The notes under the pieces are model-generated. The model did not search any database, was not told where the DNA came from, and worked only from the letters and a program-made list of their open reading frames with translations. 64,000 nucleotides of DNA from Pogonophryne albipinna (lineage: Eukaryota > Chordata > Actinopteri > Perciformes > Artedidraconidae), in assembly GCA_028583405.1 (NCBI GenBank), contig JAPTMU010000281.1, positions 211,148 to 275,147 of the forward strand, in the 5' to 3' direction. A program made the position numbers and the translations under genes. This document shows, piece by piece, positions 35,301 through 43,823 of the stretch (the first letter of the stretch is position 1; each line of letters begins with the position of its first letter).

Positions 35301-38300
35301 ACTAAATAAAAACAGGATGAAGGTGACTAAATATGACTAAAACTAAAAAGGAAATTTAACACAGGACTAAGACTAAAACTAAATAAAAAAATAGCTGACG
35401 AAATGAACACTAGTTCAGAAGAAGCAACAAACACACATCTGTTCGTTCTAGACTGTAACTGAGCTTCATGATCACGTGATTGAGTTTCCACAACAAAAGG
35501 TTTTTACAAACCCAAATTACAGGCTTTGAAATTGTTCCTAAAAAACATTTTTCCAAGTTCAAAATATGTTGTTGTCAAGTTCTCAAAAGTAAGATTCAGT
35601 GACCTATGCAGGATGTGATTTCATCTCATATCACTTTAACCTGAGTTTGCTGCTAGTATTAGTTCCCTTTAGCTTGTATAAATACTAATACTAACAATGC
35701 ACTAAGCCATTTGTCAATACAACAGAGTAAACTAATTAAACGCTAGGCAGATCTAATTAAACAAACTGTATCCAATACATATTACGTATACTTCTCCAAG
35801 GTCACAACAGGGGAACTTATGTGACCCGCTCTATCGAAATCAGTCGGAAGTCGCAACGGCTCATTTCAAAATAAACGTGGATTTACGTAAAAAACTATTT
35901 TTTCGGGGTTCGGGTGTTTTGTTTGATTTTAAACAAAGACTTGGCTTTCAGAATATGAAACTTTTATTTCCAAAATCACACGATAAATACATGTTTGAAG
36001 CTTGTAAAGGGAAGACAGGCACCTCTCACTCACACTCTGCTGTTCCTCAGCGCCGCCCCCCCTCCCTCCGCTGACATTATGAATGTAAGAGTATAGTAAT
36101 CATAAATAACACGGCAGGGTCCGTTACAGTTTGTTTTCATCTGATTTCAATGAAACAAAGTCTTGGCTTTCAGAATATTAAACTTGTTTCGGCAAATTCA
36201 GATGATAACTACAGCTTTGAAGCTTCGGCATAATTACAAGCGGAGAACGGAGTAACTTGACGTCACAGCAGGCATAACAACAGCCGGTGTTTCTCCTGAG
36301 GGGTTACCCCGGGAAACAAACACAATACACACAAACGCAAAATTACACAAACACACACACACACACACGTATACACACACTCGCGAGCTTCCCCTCCAAA
36401 CGAAAATATCTTCCCTCTGTAGTATTTTGATCATTTGCTAATAATCAATCAGATCGATTGATTCCAGAGAAGAGGAAACTGACAGTCATTATATAATGTG
36501 ACATATTTCGCTTAATATTTGGAGTACAAAAACAATCCTGATATCATTAGAAAGCTAGGAATCTCCTCTTTCCAGCAGTGTATACAACTCAAAATGTGTC
36601 TTCGGGTCAATGCGACTGCTTTCGATAGCACATATTGCCAAAGGACCAACAGAAAATAGATGTACACATTAGAAAATGAAAAATATCAAAACTTCTACCA
36701 GAAATATATTTTATAAGTAAAAAATAATAATTACAAACATTTAACATATGAATGCTTAATTAATGCACATAGCGCATATTGTGGAAGCAAAATAAACAAA
36801 GCAAACAAATTAGTAAAAGGACAGTTTTTAAAGCCTCTTCAAAATAGGAAATTGCACCTTATTAAAATATTCCCATGAGGAGTACGTTTTGTTTTCAAAC
36901 CCCAAAGAATAAACAAATTGTTCTGTTTTTCCCGACAGGCTGAACACGGTGGACGATCTGCTGAAGCTCGCCAAGCAGTTTGACTTCAACATGTTTCGTC
37001 AGGAAGAAGACGAGGAAGAAGAGCTGAAGGACCTTCATCAGCACGACATCTTGGATCAGAACGACTTCTCCCCTCCTCTTCCTGGAAACCAGCCCCCAGC
37101 TGTGAGAGCCGGTCCAGACGTTCAGCTGCACCTGATGGACCAACACATGGAGGACGATTTGGACTTCCTGTTCGACGGACCGACCCAACATTTAAGCGGA
37201 AACTTAAGTCAGGTGTTGTCAGCTCAGCCGTCACAAGCGAAACCAGCAGCCAAAGAGGCTTCTGGGAAAACGTCTGCTTCCTCACACACTCCCATTCCCG
37301 TTGTTCCCACGTCGAACACTAAGGACGACTTTGACGATGATTGGGAAAACGACGACTTGCTCAATGACTCTTTAGTGTTGGAGATGACGCAGAACCCTCA
37401 TAAATTCATCTCCCCAAAGCACGCTTCAACCCAGAACCAACCCAGTCAAGTCACATTTCCAAGAGAAAGTCAAAGAAATGTTGTTCAATCGGCTGTTTCT
37501 GAAGTGGAGAAGGACAATGTGAGGCAAAGAGCGAGTTTCAAACTGGAGCCCAATCCTAATTTCCATGTCAAACTAACCCAGACGGACACATGGGAAAATT
37601 CTAATGTGGATTCCAGCTCCAAAAAAGCTGGTAAAGACACGTTTTCATCCGGAAACAGTGTTTTAAAAGTGCCAGGTTCTCAGTATACCTGGCAAACATC
37701 AAACACAGTGAAATCACAACCACTGAAACCCCAATTTAATCAAAAGTCTACTTCTTCCACTTTTTCTACTGCATCAAAAATACAAACGTCAAACACAATG
37801 AAGTCGGATCCACCAAGACAACAGTTTAATCAAAATAATTCTGTTTCTAAATACAACTCGACTTCTTCTACTGCGTCAAACACTTCAAAAACAGCTCAAC
37901 GTTTTCCAATAAAACCCGCAGTAGTTTCAACGCCTGCTGTCTCTGAGCACCAAGAGGAGGACCTGTCGATTTTCTTCGAGTCCGAACCGGTTTGGGACGA
38001 CCTCGCTGACGACGACCTGCTGTGTGAAATGTGCGAAGACATGGAGAACCAGATGCAAAACGTGCCAAAAGCTTCGACAAAACGGCCTCTTCCCACAGGT
38101 CCAGTGTCGAACCAGAGAGCGTCGCTGCAGCCGTACAACCAGCAGACTTTCATACCTAAAAAACCAACTCCTACAAATGTTTCCTTTGCCTCAGGAAGAG
38201 CAGCTGGCAGTTCATTGGCTGCTGGGTTCGTCTGTAACGTCGGTGCACAGATGACGAATTCTTTCAGATCCACACAAGTGAAGAACTCGTCTGGATCCAC

Positions 38301-40344
38301 GAACAGCTCCATGCAGTCAGGAGGAAACCACAGAGAGAAGTTCACCTTCAAGAAGCCGAACAACTCGGTTTCTACTGTGACAAGTAATGGTAATATTCTA
38401 CCCATTTCCTCCTTCAAAGGTCAATTATTATCTAAAATCCACTTCTTCATGTCTCTTCTACATCAACATGTGTCCCCTCTTCTTCATGTCTCTTCTACAT
38501 CAACATGTGTCCCCTCTTCTTCATGTCTCTTCTACATCAACATGTGTCCCCTCTTCTTCATGTCTCTTCTACATCAACATGTGTCCCCTCTTCTTCATGT
38601 CTCTTCTACATCAACATGTGTCCCCTCTTCTTCATGTCTCTTCTACATCAACATGTGTCCCCTCTTCTCCATGTCTCTTCTACATCAACATGTGTCCCCT
38701 CTTCTTCATGTCTCTTCTACATCAACATGTGTCCCCTCTTCTCCATGTCTCTTCTACATCAACATGTGTCCCCTCTTCTTCATGTCTCTTCTACATCAAC
38801 ATGTGTCCCCTCTTCTTCATGTCTCTTCTACATCAACATGTGTCCCCTCTTCTTCATGTCTCTTCTACATCAACATGTGTCCCCTCTGTGGAAAGAGACT
38901 CTGAAAGTTTCAGGAGAAAAGATTCTCTCTCTTTTTGATCCATTTCTATAAAAACCTGTCTGAAAATGAGCTGATCAGATTTTGGCCACTTTATGATGTC
39001 ATAACGATGTTTTGTCTTGTGTAACCATTAGCCAATCACCAACCAAGGTAACCCCCCCCCCCCCCACCCTTATCACCTGAATCTCCTCCTAGAGCACCAT
39101 TGTGTTCTTTGTAACCAAATGTCTCTCAGAGGGGCGTGGGGAGGGGCTCCTTATTTTCATCTGAAGTCACAGACAGAGAATCAGCACTTTGGAAACAGAG
39201 CTGAAACAGAGGGGATTATGGGTAATGCTGCGATGATCTGTTGGTGTTTCAGCCAATCAGAGACAGGCTCTGTATATATCTGAGACCTGTGATACATTGA
39301 TGAAAAACAGGATAATAGGGGACCTTTAAGGCACACACTTTAATATCACCGGAACACACAACCAGTCGGAAACCCCATCATGAAGTCAGTTTATTTATTC
39401 TTAACCTTTTTAACATTACCATATTTTATTCAATATGCTCCTTAGATAACTTTTTATTTTATTTGTTTTATTATTTTCTCCTAACAGCATTGTGAAGCAC
39501 CTTGAGATGACGGTGTTTTTAAAGTGTGCTATATCAATTAAATGTATTATTATCGTTTGACAATTGGTGATAGGATGATGGACGAGTTCTTGCAAAGTCT
39601 TGGAAAAAGATTTTTTAAACGAAAACATAAAATTGAACAAGACTAATGTTTGCTCATTTGACCAGTCGCCGTCCAAAACTGTCACAGAGTAGATGCTGGA
39701 TGTTACAATTATAAAATCACCAGGATTATAAGATATTTTCCATTAGTGATGGTGCATGTTACAAATACAATACATGTTTCTATCTATTGCTAAATAAGGG
39801 TCTATGTTATTGGCATCTCAACTTTTTTGGCGTTCCAGTTTTAAAGTAAAAGTGAAGATTGATAAAAGAAGAAGAAGAAGCTGCAATTATTTCTGCATTT
39901 TGAGCAAACACCAACTAGGTTATGAAGGTTAGCAGGTGTTTCTTAATGCTTTGATCAAAAACAATAAAGGGTAAATACAGCCTGAGCATTTAAACCCTAT
40001 ACTTCCATTTTAAACTGTTAATATCCTTACATTCGTGTTAATTTATGAGTAAAGTTTAAATCTTCCCAGGACTTTGCAACCCTAACAAATCATGTATTAC
40101 CAGGTTAGTTAACTTAGCTTGCTCTGTTAATGTTTAAAACCGCATTTAATCTTTTAGGAACATCAGCCCTTAAACGCTTTACACCCCCTCATCATTTTTC
40201 TTGATTGAAATTGACACCGTATCTTCTGTGTTTTCAGCAGATGTTGGTAAATGCTCGGCAGCAGAGATCGCTCTGAAGAAGCAGCAGGCGATGGAGAAAA
40301 GACGCCAGCGACTGCAGGCCCAAAACCTCCGAGCTCCGACCTGA
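32181..40344 (+). CDS. etaa1: ETAA1, RPA-binding activator of ATR kinase (six coding exons)
   Basis: Exons: 32181-32310, 33563-33691, 33940-34013, 34128-34234, 36939-38389 and 40238-40344. All have GT-AG introns with matching phases, giving 665 residues (human is about 926). ETAA1 is recruited to RPA-coated single-stranded DNA at stalled forks and activates ATR-ATRIP. Residues 73-82 (DIIWDPTSPL) are the core of the ATR-activating domain, with the key tryptophan at Trp76. About residues 503-518 (acidic, DDDLLCEMCEDMEN) resemble the RPA70N-binding motif. Residues 636-660 (AEIALKKQQAMEKRRQRLQ) match the RPA32C-binding helix. The long Ser/Asn/Thr-rich middle looks disordered. Start: A at -3 and a coding exon from the first ATG. 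Introns 4 and 5 carry MITEs very near their donors. The identity is firm. Confidence 0.93.
32881..33130. repeat. Dispersed repeat fragments in etaa1 intron 1
   Basis: 32881-32990 has 'gattcaagattcaaggcttt' and 'gctacagtgtagttatgaca', a diverged relative of 25346-25450. 33060-33130 has an ATA run followed by 'tagcgcttttcctaatgctc', a typical retroposon tail. Non-coding. Confidence 0.5.
33563..33691 (+). CDS. etaa1: etaa1 exon 2 (ATR-activating core)
   Basis: Preceded by a pyrimidine tract and CTCAG; ends ATTCG|GTAAAC. Encodes residues 44-86, including KTPTRIPRSRTGVFS and the DIIWDPTSP motif whose tryptophan is required for ATR activation in the human protein. Confidence 0.93.
33940..34013 (+). 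CDS. etaa1: etaa1 exon 3
   Basis: 74 bases, acceptor TTCCAG, donor AAG|GTCAGA, phase 1 to 0. Encodes a basic patch (KKAARKQP) and VVNISDIVNRIAPK, which continues the activating region. Confidence 0.92.
34128..34234 (+). CDS. etaa1: etaa1 exon 4
   Basis: 107 bases, acceptor CTGAAG, donor CGAG|GTGGGT, phase 0 to 2. Encodes HGRPKVAEPTLQQWIGDAIP and a basic KHKRK stretch. The hAT element at 34247 starts only 13 bases after the exon end. Confidence 0.92.
34247..35412. mobile_element. hAT-type element in etaa1 intron 4, at the splice donor
   Basis: Termini TAGTGTTCATTTCGTTGAC and (G)CTGACGAAATGAACACTA. The 8-mer GTTCAGAA lies directly before (34239-34246) and after (35413-35420). The interior is rich in GACTAAAA/GACGAAA motifs and contains a 12-bp minisatellite. 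No transposase frame is recognisable. The first duplication begins at base +5 of intron 4. Confidence 0.93.
34674..34769. repeat. 12-bp minisatellite (8 units)
   Basis: Eight units of GGTCTAACTCGT (variants CAT and CAC), inside the intron-4 hAT element. Confidence 0.95.
35421..36938. other. Rest of etaa1 intron 4
   Basis: No gene. Contains an old local duplication: about 35930-36005 and 36155-36230 share 'cttggctttcagaatat' and 'tttgaagctt'. Also a short (CA)n at about 36345-36370. The remainder is AT-rich and featureless. Confidence 0.5.
36939..38389 (+). CDS. etaa1: etaa1 exon 5 (large central exon)
   Basis: 1451 bases, acceptor CCCGACAG, donor AATG|GTAATA, phase 2 to 1. Encodes residues 147-630: LNTVDDLLKLAKQFDFNMF, acidic patches (EEDEEEELKD, DDFDDDWENDDLLNDS), a Ser/Asn/Gln-rich middle and the acidic RPA70N-like motif near residues 503-518. 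The frame stays open past the donor into the intron-5 array, so intron retention would add a long repetitive tail. Confidence 0.93.
38413..39329 (+). mobile_element. MITE family C, copy 3 (full length) in etaa1 intron 5
   Basis: Left end TTCAAAGGTCAATTATTAT, right end ATAATAGGGGACCTTTAA. The right edge keeps TTAA; the left is TTCA. It starts 24 bases after the exon-5 donor. It contains a 37-bp array (38442-38885), a 14-C run (39052-39065) and 'cattagccaatcaccaacca'. Non-coding. Confidence 0.88.
38442..38885. repeat. 37-bp satellite array in MITE C (12 units)
   Basis: Twelve units of CTTCTTCATGTCTCTTCTAC plus ATCAACATGTGTCCCCT. Because 37 is not divisible by three and no frame has a stop, all three plus-strand frames remain open through it. 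Confidence 0.96.
39330..40237. other. Rest of etaa1 intron 5
   Basis: 39480-39550 carries an L2-type retroposon tail ('gaagcaccttgagatgac', 'gtgtgctatatcaattaaa'). The rest shows no supported feature. Confidence 0.5.
40238..40344 (+). CDS. etaa1: etaa1 exon 6 (RPA32-binding C-terminus)
   Basis: Acceptor TTTTCAG|CAG, a tandem NAGNAG site. Use of the second AG would drop one alanine. Encodes a basic helix (ALKKQQAMEKRRQRLQAQ) like the RPA32C-binding helices of SMARCAL1, TIPIN and UNG2, then a TGA at 40342-40344. Confidence 0.92.
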
Positions 40345-41063
40345 GGAGGCAAACCGGCCGCGGAAAACTACAACACACCTGTCTCTCTTCACCTGTCTGA
40401 AGAGGAAACCAAACAGCTGTCAGAGATCCACCTGTGCAGCACTGCTCTTAATGCATTCTGAGGACTTAAATGTAACTGTTAAGATCTCCAAATAATCCAG
40501 ACCGACATTTCCTGTACAGATTTATGTTAAAATTAAACTGTAATGATGTTTATGTCAAGTTCTAATCTATCAGATTTCTTTTTTAAAGCTGTTCTTTTCT
40601 TTTAAATCATGTCAAATTTTTGACAGTATTCGTGGGTGTTTTAAGTAAAGAGCTGAGATCATGGTTAGCCTAGTTTAGCATAAACACTGAAGGTAGGGGG
40701 GAATATTAGCTTGTCACTGTTTAAAGTATAAAAACACATCTAACTTTGCCTCTAATACTCACTGAGGCAAGGCTAGCCGTTTCCCCCTGCTTCCAGTCGT
40801 TATGCTAAGCTAGGCTAACCACGTCCTGACTCCACACAGACGAGATCTCCTCAACAGAATAAGTGTGTTTCCTAAAACGCTGAACCATTGCTTTAATGCC
40901 AGATTACATAACGATAGTACAAATGTTTATTTCAATCTGTTTTAAAGAAGGATAAATATTCCTAATTCAAGCAACTACAAATTCAAGTCTCTTGTGATTT
41001 AAAGACTTGTGTTTTGTTCTTTGTCATTTTATATTTGTAGGGACCAAACTCTTTTTGCACATC

Positions 41064-41310
41064 AATAAAAAGTAATTAGTCTTCTGTCAAAAGATGGATT
41101 TAGTTTTTAGTTCACATCAGTTTGCAGTTATCGTGCTAAGCTAGGCTAACCTCACTGTTCGTATTCTTTTAAATATTTCTCGTGTCTTTTCTTGATCTTG
41201 AACCCTTTGAGTTGCTTTTCTCACCTTTTCCCTGTTTTCTACGTTGCTGTAATTTCACTTTATTTCCTGTAAAGCACTTTAACTGATTTCAAAGTGTTTT
41301 TACCAATAAA
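41064..41310 (+). terminator. etaa1: Candidate etaa1 poly(A) signals
   Basis: AATAAA at 41064-41069 and again at 41305-41310, about 720 and 960 bases after the stop. Either could end the etaa1 3' UTR. The stretch 40345-41310 contains no other gene, but two 'ctaagctaggctaacc' segments near 40805 and 41135 suggest a small repeat. Confidence 0.5.
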
Positions 41311-41620
41311 ACGTTTTATTGTTGATATCATTGCTGGTTGTTGTTATTGTTTTAAAAAAAAAATCTGACTCATCTAAAGGAGGCTCAGAAAAAGACATAT
41401 TTCCATATTTGATAAATATGTTGTTATTATCTGCATGAAAGATAACAACTATTAAACAAACTGTAGAGATAAGAGTAGCATTGATGAACCAACATTAATT
41501 CTATATAACAGAAAACAGAAAAGTAGGACCACATATCTAAAAGGCTGACGAAACAGTATTATTTATTATAACACAGTACAAATAGAAATACTGCATTAAC
41601 ATACAAGTACCTCAAAACCA

Positions 41621-42000
41621 GAGGTGGTAGAATAATTCTCAGGTCTTGTACTTGAGTAAAAGTAGAAGTACTCAGATCTTGTTCTTGAGTAAAAGTAGAA
41701 GTACTCAGATCGTGTACTTGAGTAAAAGTAGAAGTACTCAGGTCTTGGACTTGAGTAAAAGTAGAAGTACTCAGATTGTGTACTTGAGTAAAAGTAGAAG
41801 TACTCAGATTGTGTACTTGAGTAAAAGTAGAAGTACCAGAGTGTAGGAATACTCTGTTACAGTAAAAGTCCTGCATTCCAAATGTAACTCAAGTAAAAGT
41901 AGAAAAGTATTCTCATCAAAATATAGTGAAAGTAGCGACAGTAAAAGTAGTCGTTGAGCAGATTGGTCCATTTCAGAATAATATATATGATATGTTTTAT
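41621..42000. mobile_element. hAT-MITE fragment with 33-bp array
   Basis: Begins CAGAGGTGGTAGAA, like the termini at 21367, and has the AAGTA-rich interior of the same fish MITE group. A right terminus and target duplication were not found. Positions 41646-41835 are about 5.8 tandem units of 33 bp (GTACTTGAGTAAAAGTAGAA plus GTACTCAGATCGT). Confidence 0.65.
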
Positions 42001-42672
42001 AATGATTGATCATGAAAGTGTTCTCAAAGCTGGTAAAGGAGCAGCTAGTTTGAATGACTTTGTATACTGCAGGGTAGCTGGTGAATTTACTCCAGGTGGA
42101 ACTAAAGTCTGATTTAACACTTGATTATATTTCACATCATTCATCCACATCTGTAAAGTAACTAAAGGGATTAAAGACATCTGTATTAATGCCATTTTCT
42201 TAATGTCTTTCATTTTTCATAAAAATACAAGTTTATACATTTTAAAATCCCTAATTGTTGATTGTATCTCTGCAGCAGCTTCACCTGAAGACCAGGGTTT
42301 GGGTTGTAATTTGGGGGGGGGGGGCTTCATTAAGTCTGGCAGCTGTCTGATGGAGCAGATATATATACAGAATTACAGATCCTCGCTCAGGTACTCGCTC
42401 CGACCGGTAAACCGAGCCTCGCTATCAGCAGACAGGTGTGTAACTGTAGTCAAATCACAGGCACACTGATGATATCTGCCTCGCTCTAATCACGCTGTCT
42501 TTGTCCCAAAAAACAACTCCAAGATCCACTTTACTCCGTCTGTAAAATAACGTTTCTCTTTGCCAGGCAGCAGAAGACGTTTCTTTAATTAAAAAGGAAC
42601 TCATTTTGGCTTTCAGAGTCAGTGTGTGAGACAGCAGCTGTAACAGTGTGTGATGGGAGGGATTTTTTGTAA
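42001..42672. other. Gene-free stretch
   Basis: No supported exon. A short G run (about 42315-42324) is present. No element boundary seen. Confidence 0.4.
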
Positions 42673-43263
42673 TACACTGAACAAAAATATAAACGCAACA
42701 CTTTTGTTTTTGCTCCCATTTTTCATGAGATGAACTCAAAGATCTAAAACATTTTCTACATACACAAAATAACCATTTCTCTCAAATATTGTTCACAAAT
42801 CTGAATAAAATCTGTGATAGTGAGCACTTCTCCTTTGCCGAGATAATCCATCCCACCTCACAGGTGTGGCATATCAAGATGCTGATTAGACAGCATGATT
42901 ATTGCACAGGTGTGCCTTAGGCTGGCCACAATAAAAGGCCACTCTGAAATGTTCAGTTTTATCACACAGCACAATGCCACAGATGTCGCAAGTTTTGAGG
43001 GAGCGTGCAATTGGCATGCTGACAGCAGGAATGTCCACCAGAGCTGTTGCCCGTGAATTGAATGTTCATTTCTCTACCATAAGCCGTCTCCAAAGGCGTT
43101 TCAGAGAATTTGGCAGTACATCCAACCGGCCTCACAACCGCAGACCACGTGTAACCGCACCAGCCCAGGACCTCCACATCCAGCATGTTCACCTCCAAGA
43201 TCGTCTGAGACCAGCCACTCGGACAGCTGCTGCAACAATGCATTTATATTTTTGTTCAGTGTA
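42673..43263 (+). mobile_element. Tc1/mariner-type element, internally deleted
   Basis: Termini TACACTGAACAAAAATATAA and TTATATTTTTGTTCAGTGTA are inverted copies with TA at both edges. A frame from 42974 (ATG) encodes about 75 residues of the N-terminal paired-like helix-turn-helix of a Tc1-type transposase (MLTAGMSTRAVARELNVHFS, then TISRLQRRF, then a GRPR-like NRRPR). It then jumps to the terminal repeat, so the DDE catalytic domain is gone. A dead copy that could still be mobilised in trans. Confidence 0.92.
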
Positions 43264-43823
43264 AGTTCTGATGAACCTTTGTGGGAAAAGTACTGCAGTG
43301 TGAAAGCGCCTAATATAATGTTTGCAAGTTTAGAGTAGTGGCTGATGTTTTTAGTCAGAAACAGCTCAACTGTAGTGTACACATACAGTACACTACTAAT
43401 AAATAACTTTAGTGCTGAGTTACTTATTTGCAGTGTAAGAGACTGTATATCAACGCAGCCTATGTTGGTCTTCTCACTCGCACTTTCCCGCTACATCTGG
43501 CCGAACAATGAAACCTAGCCAAAGTAGTTAGATAGCATTAAACATATAGCTGCTAATGCTATCAATATAATGCCAATTGAAGAATGCTGGTCACAGAAAA
43601 GAGTGTAAGCTACATTAAGTTATAATAAAAAAGAAGAACGGCCCAAAGTAGAAAGAAAATAATTGTTATCCAGGCAGCTAAACTCAAACAATAGTTAGCT
43701 GTTCCACATTGGCAAAACATATTTATTTAAGTTAAAACATATTTATTTAGACCCCTAGCTTGCTCACATTATGACAATATCTGCTCACTTTGTTAAAAAC
43801 GTTTTGTTTCTGTGTAACTAGTG
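43264..43823. other. Flank of the gypsy element, possible 3' LTR
   Basis: On the minus strand, sequence from about 43852 begins TGTCAGCGGAGGAGAG and includes AATAAATATG motifs, as an LTR might. No second copy exists upstream of the pol frame, so an LTR cannot be confirmed. No gene is seen. Confidence 0.25.

Noticed and set aside
38390..38951. Extension of etaa1 exon 5 as one large exon into the intron-5 array
   Set aside because: A good donor (AATG|GTAATA) precedes the MITE, and exon 6 supplies the expected RPA32-binding end in the right phase.
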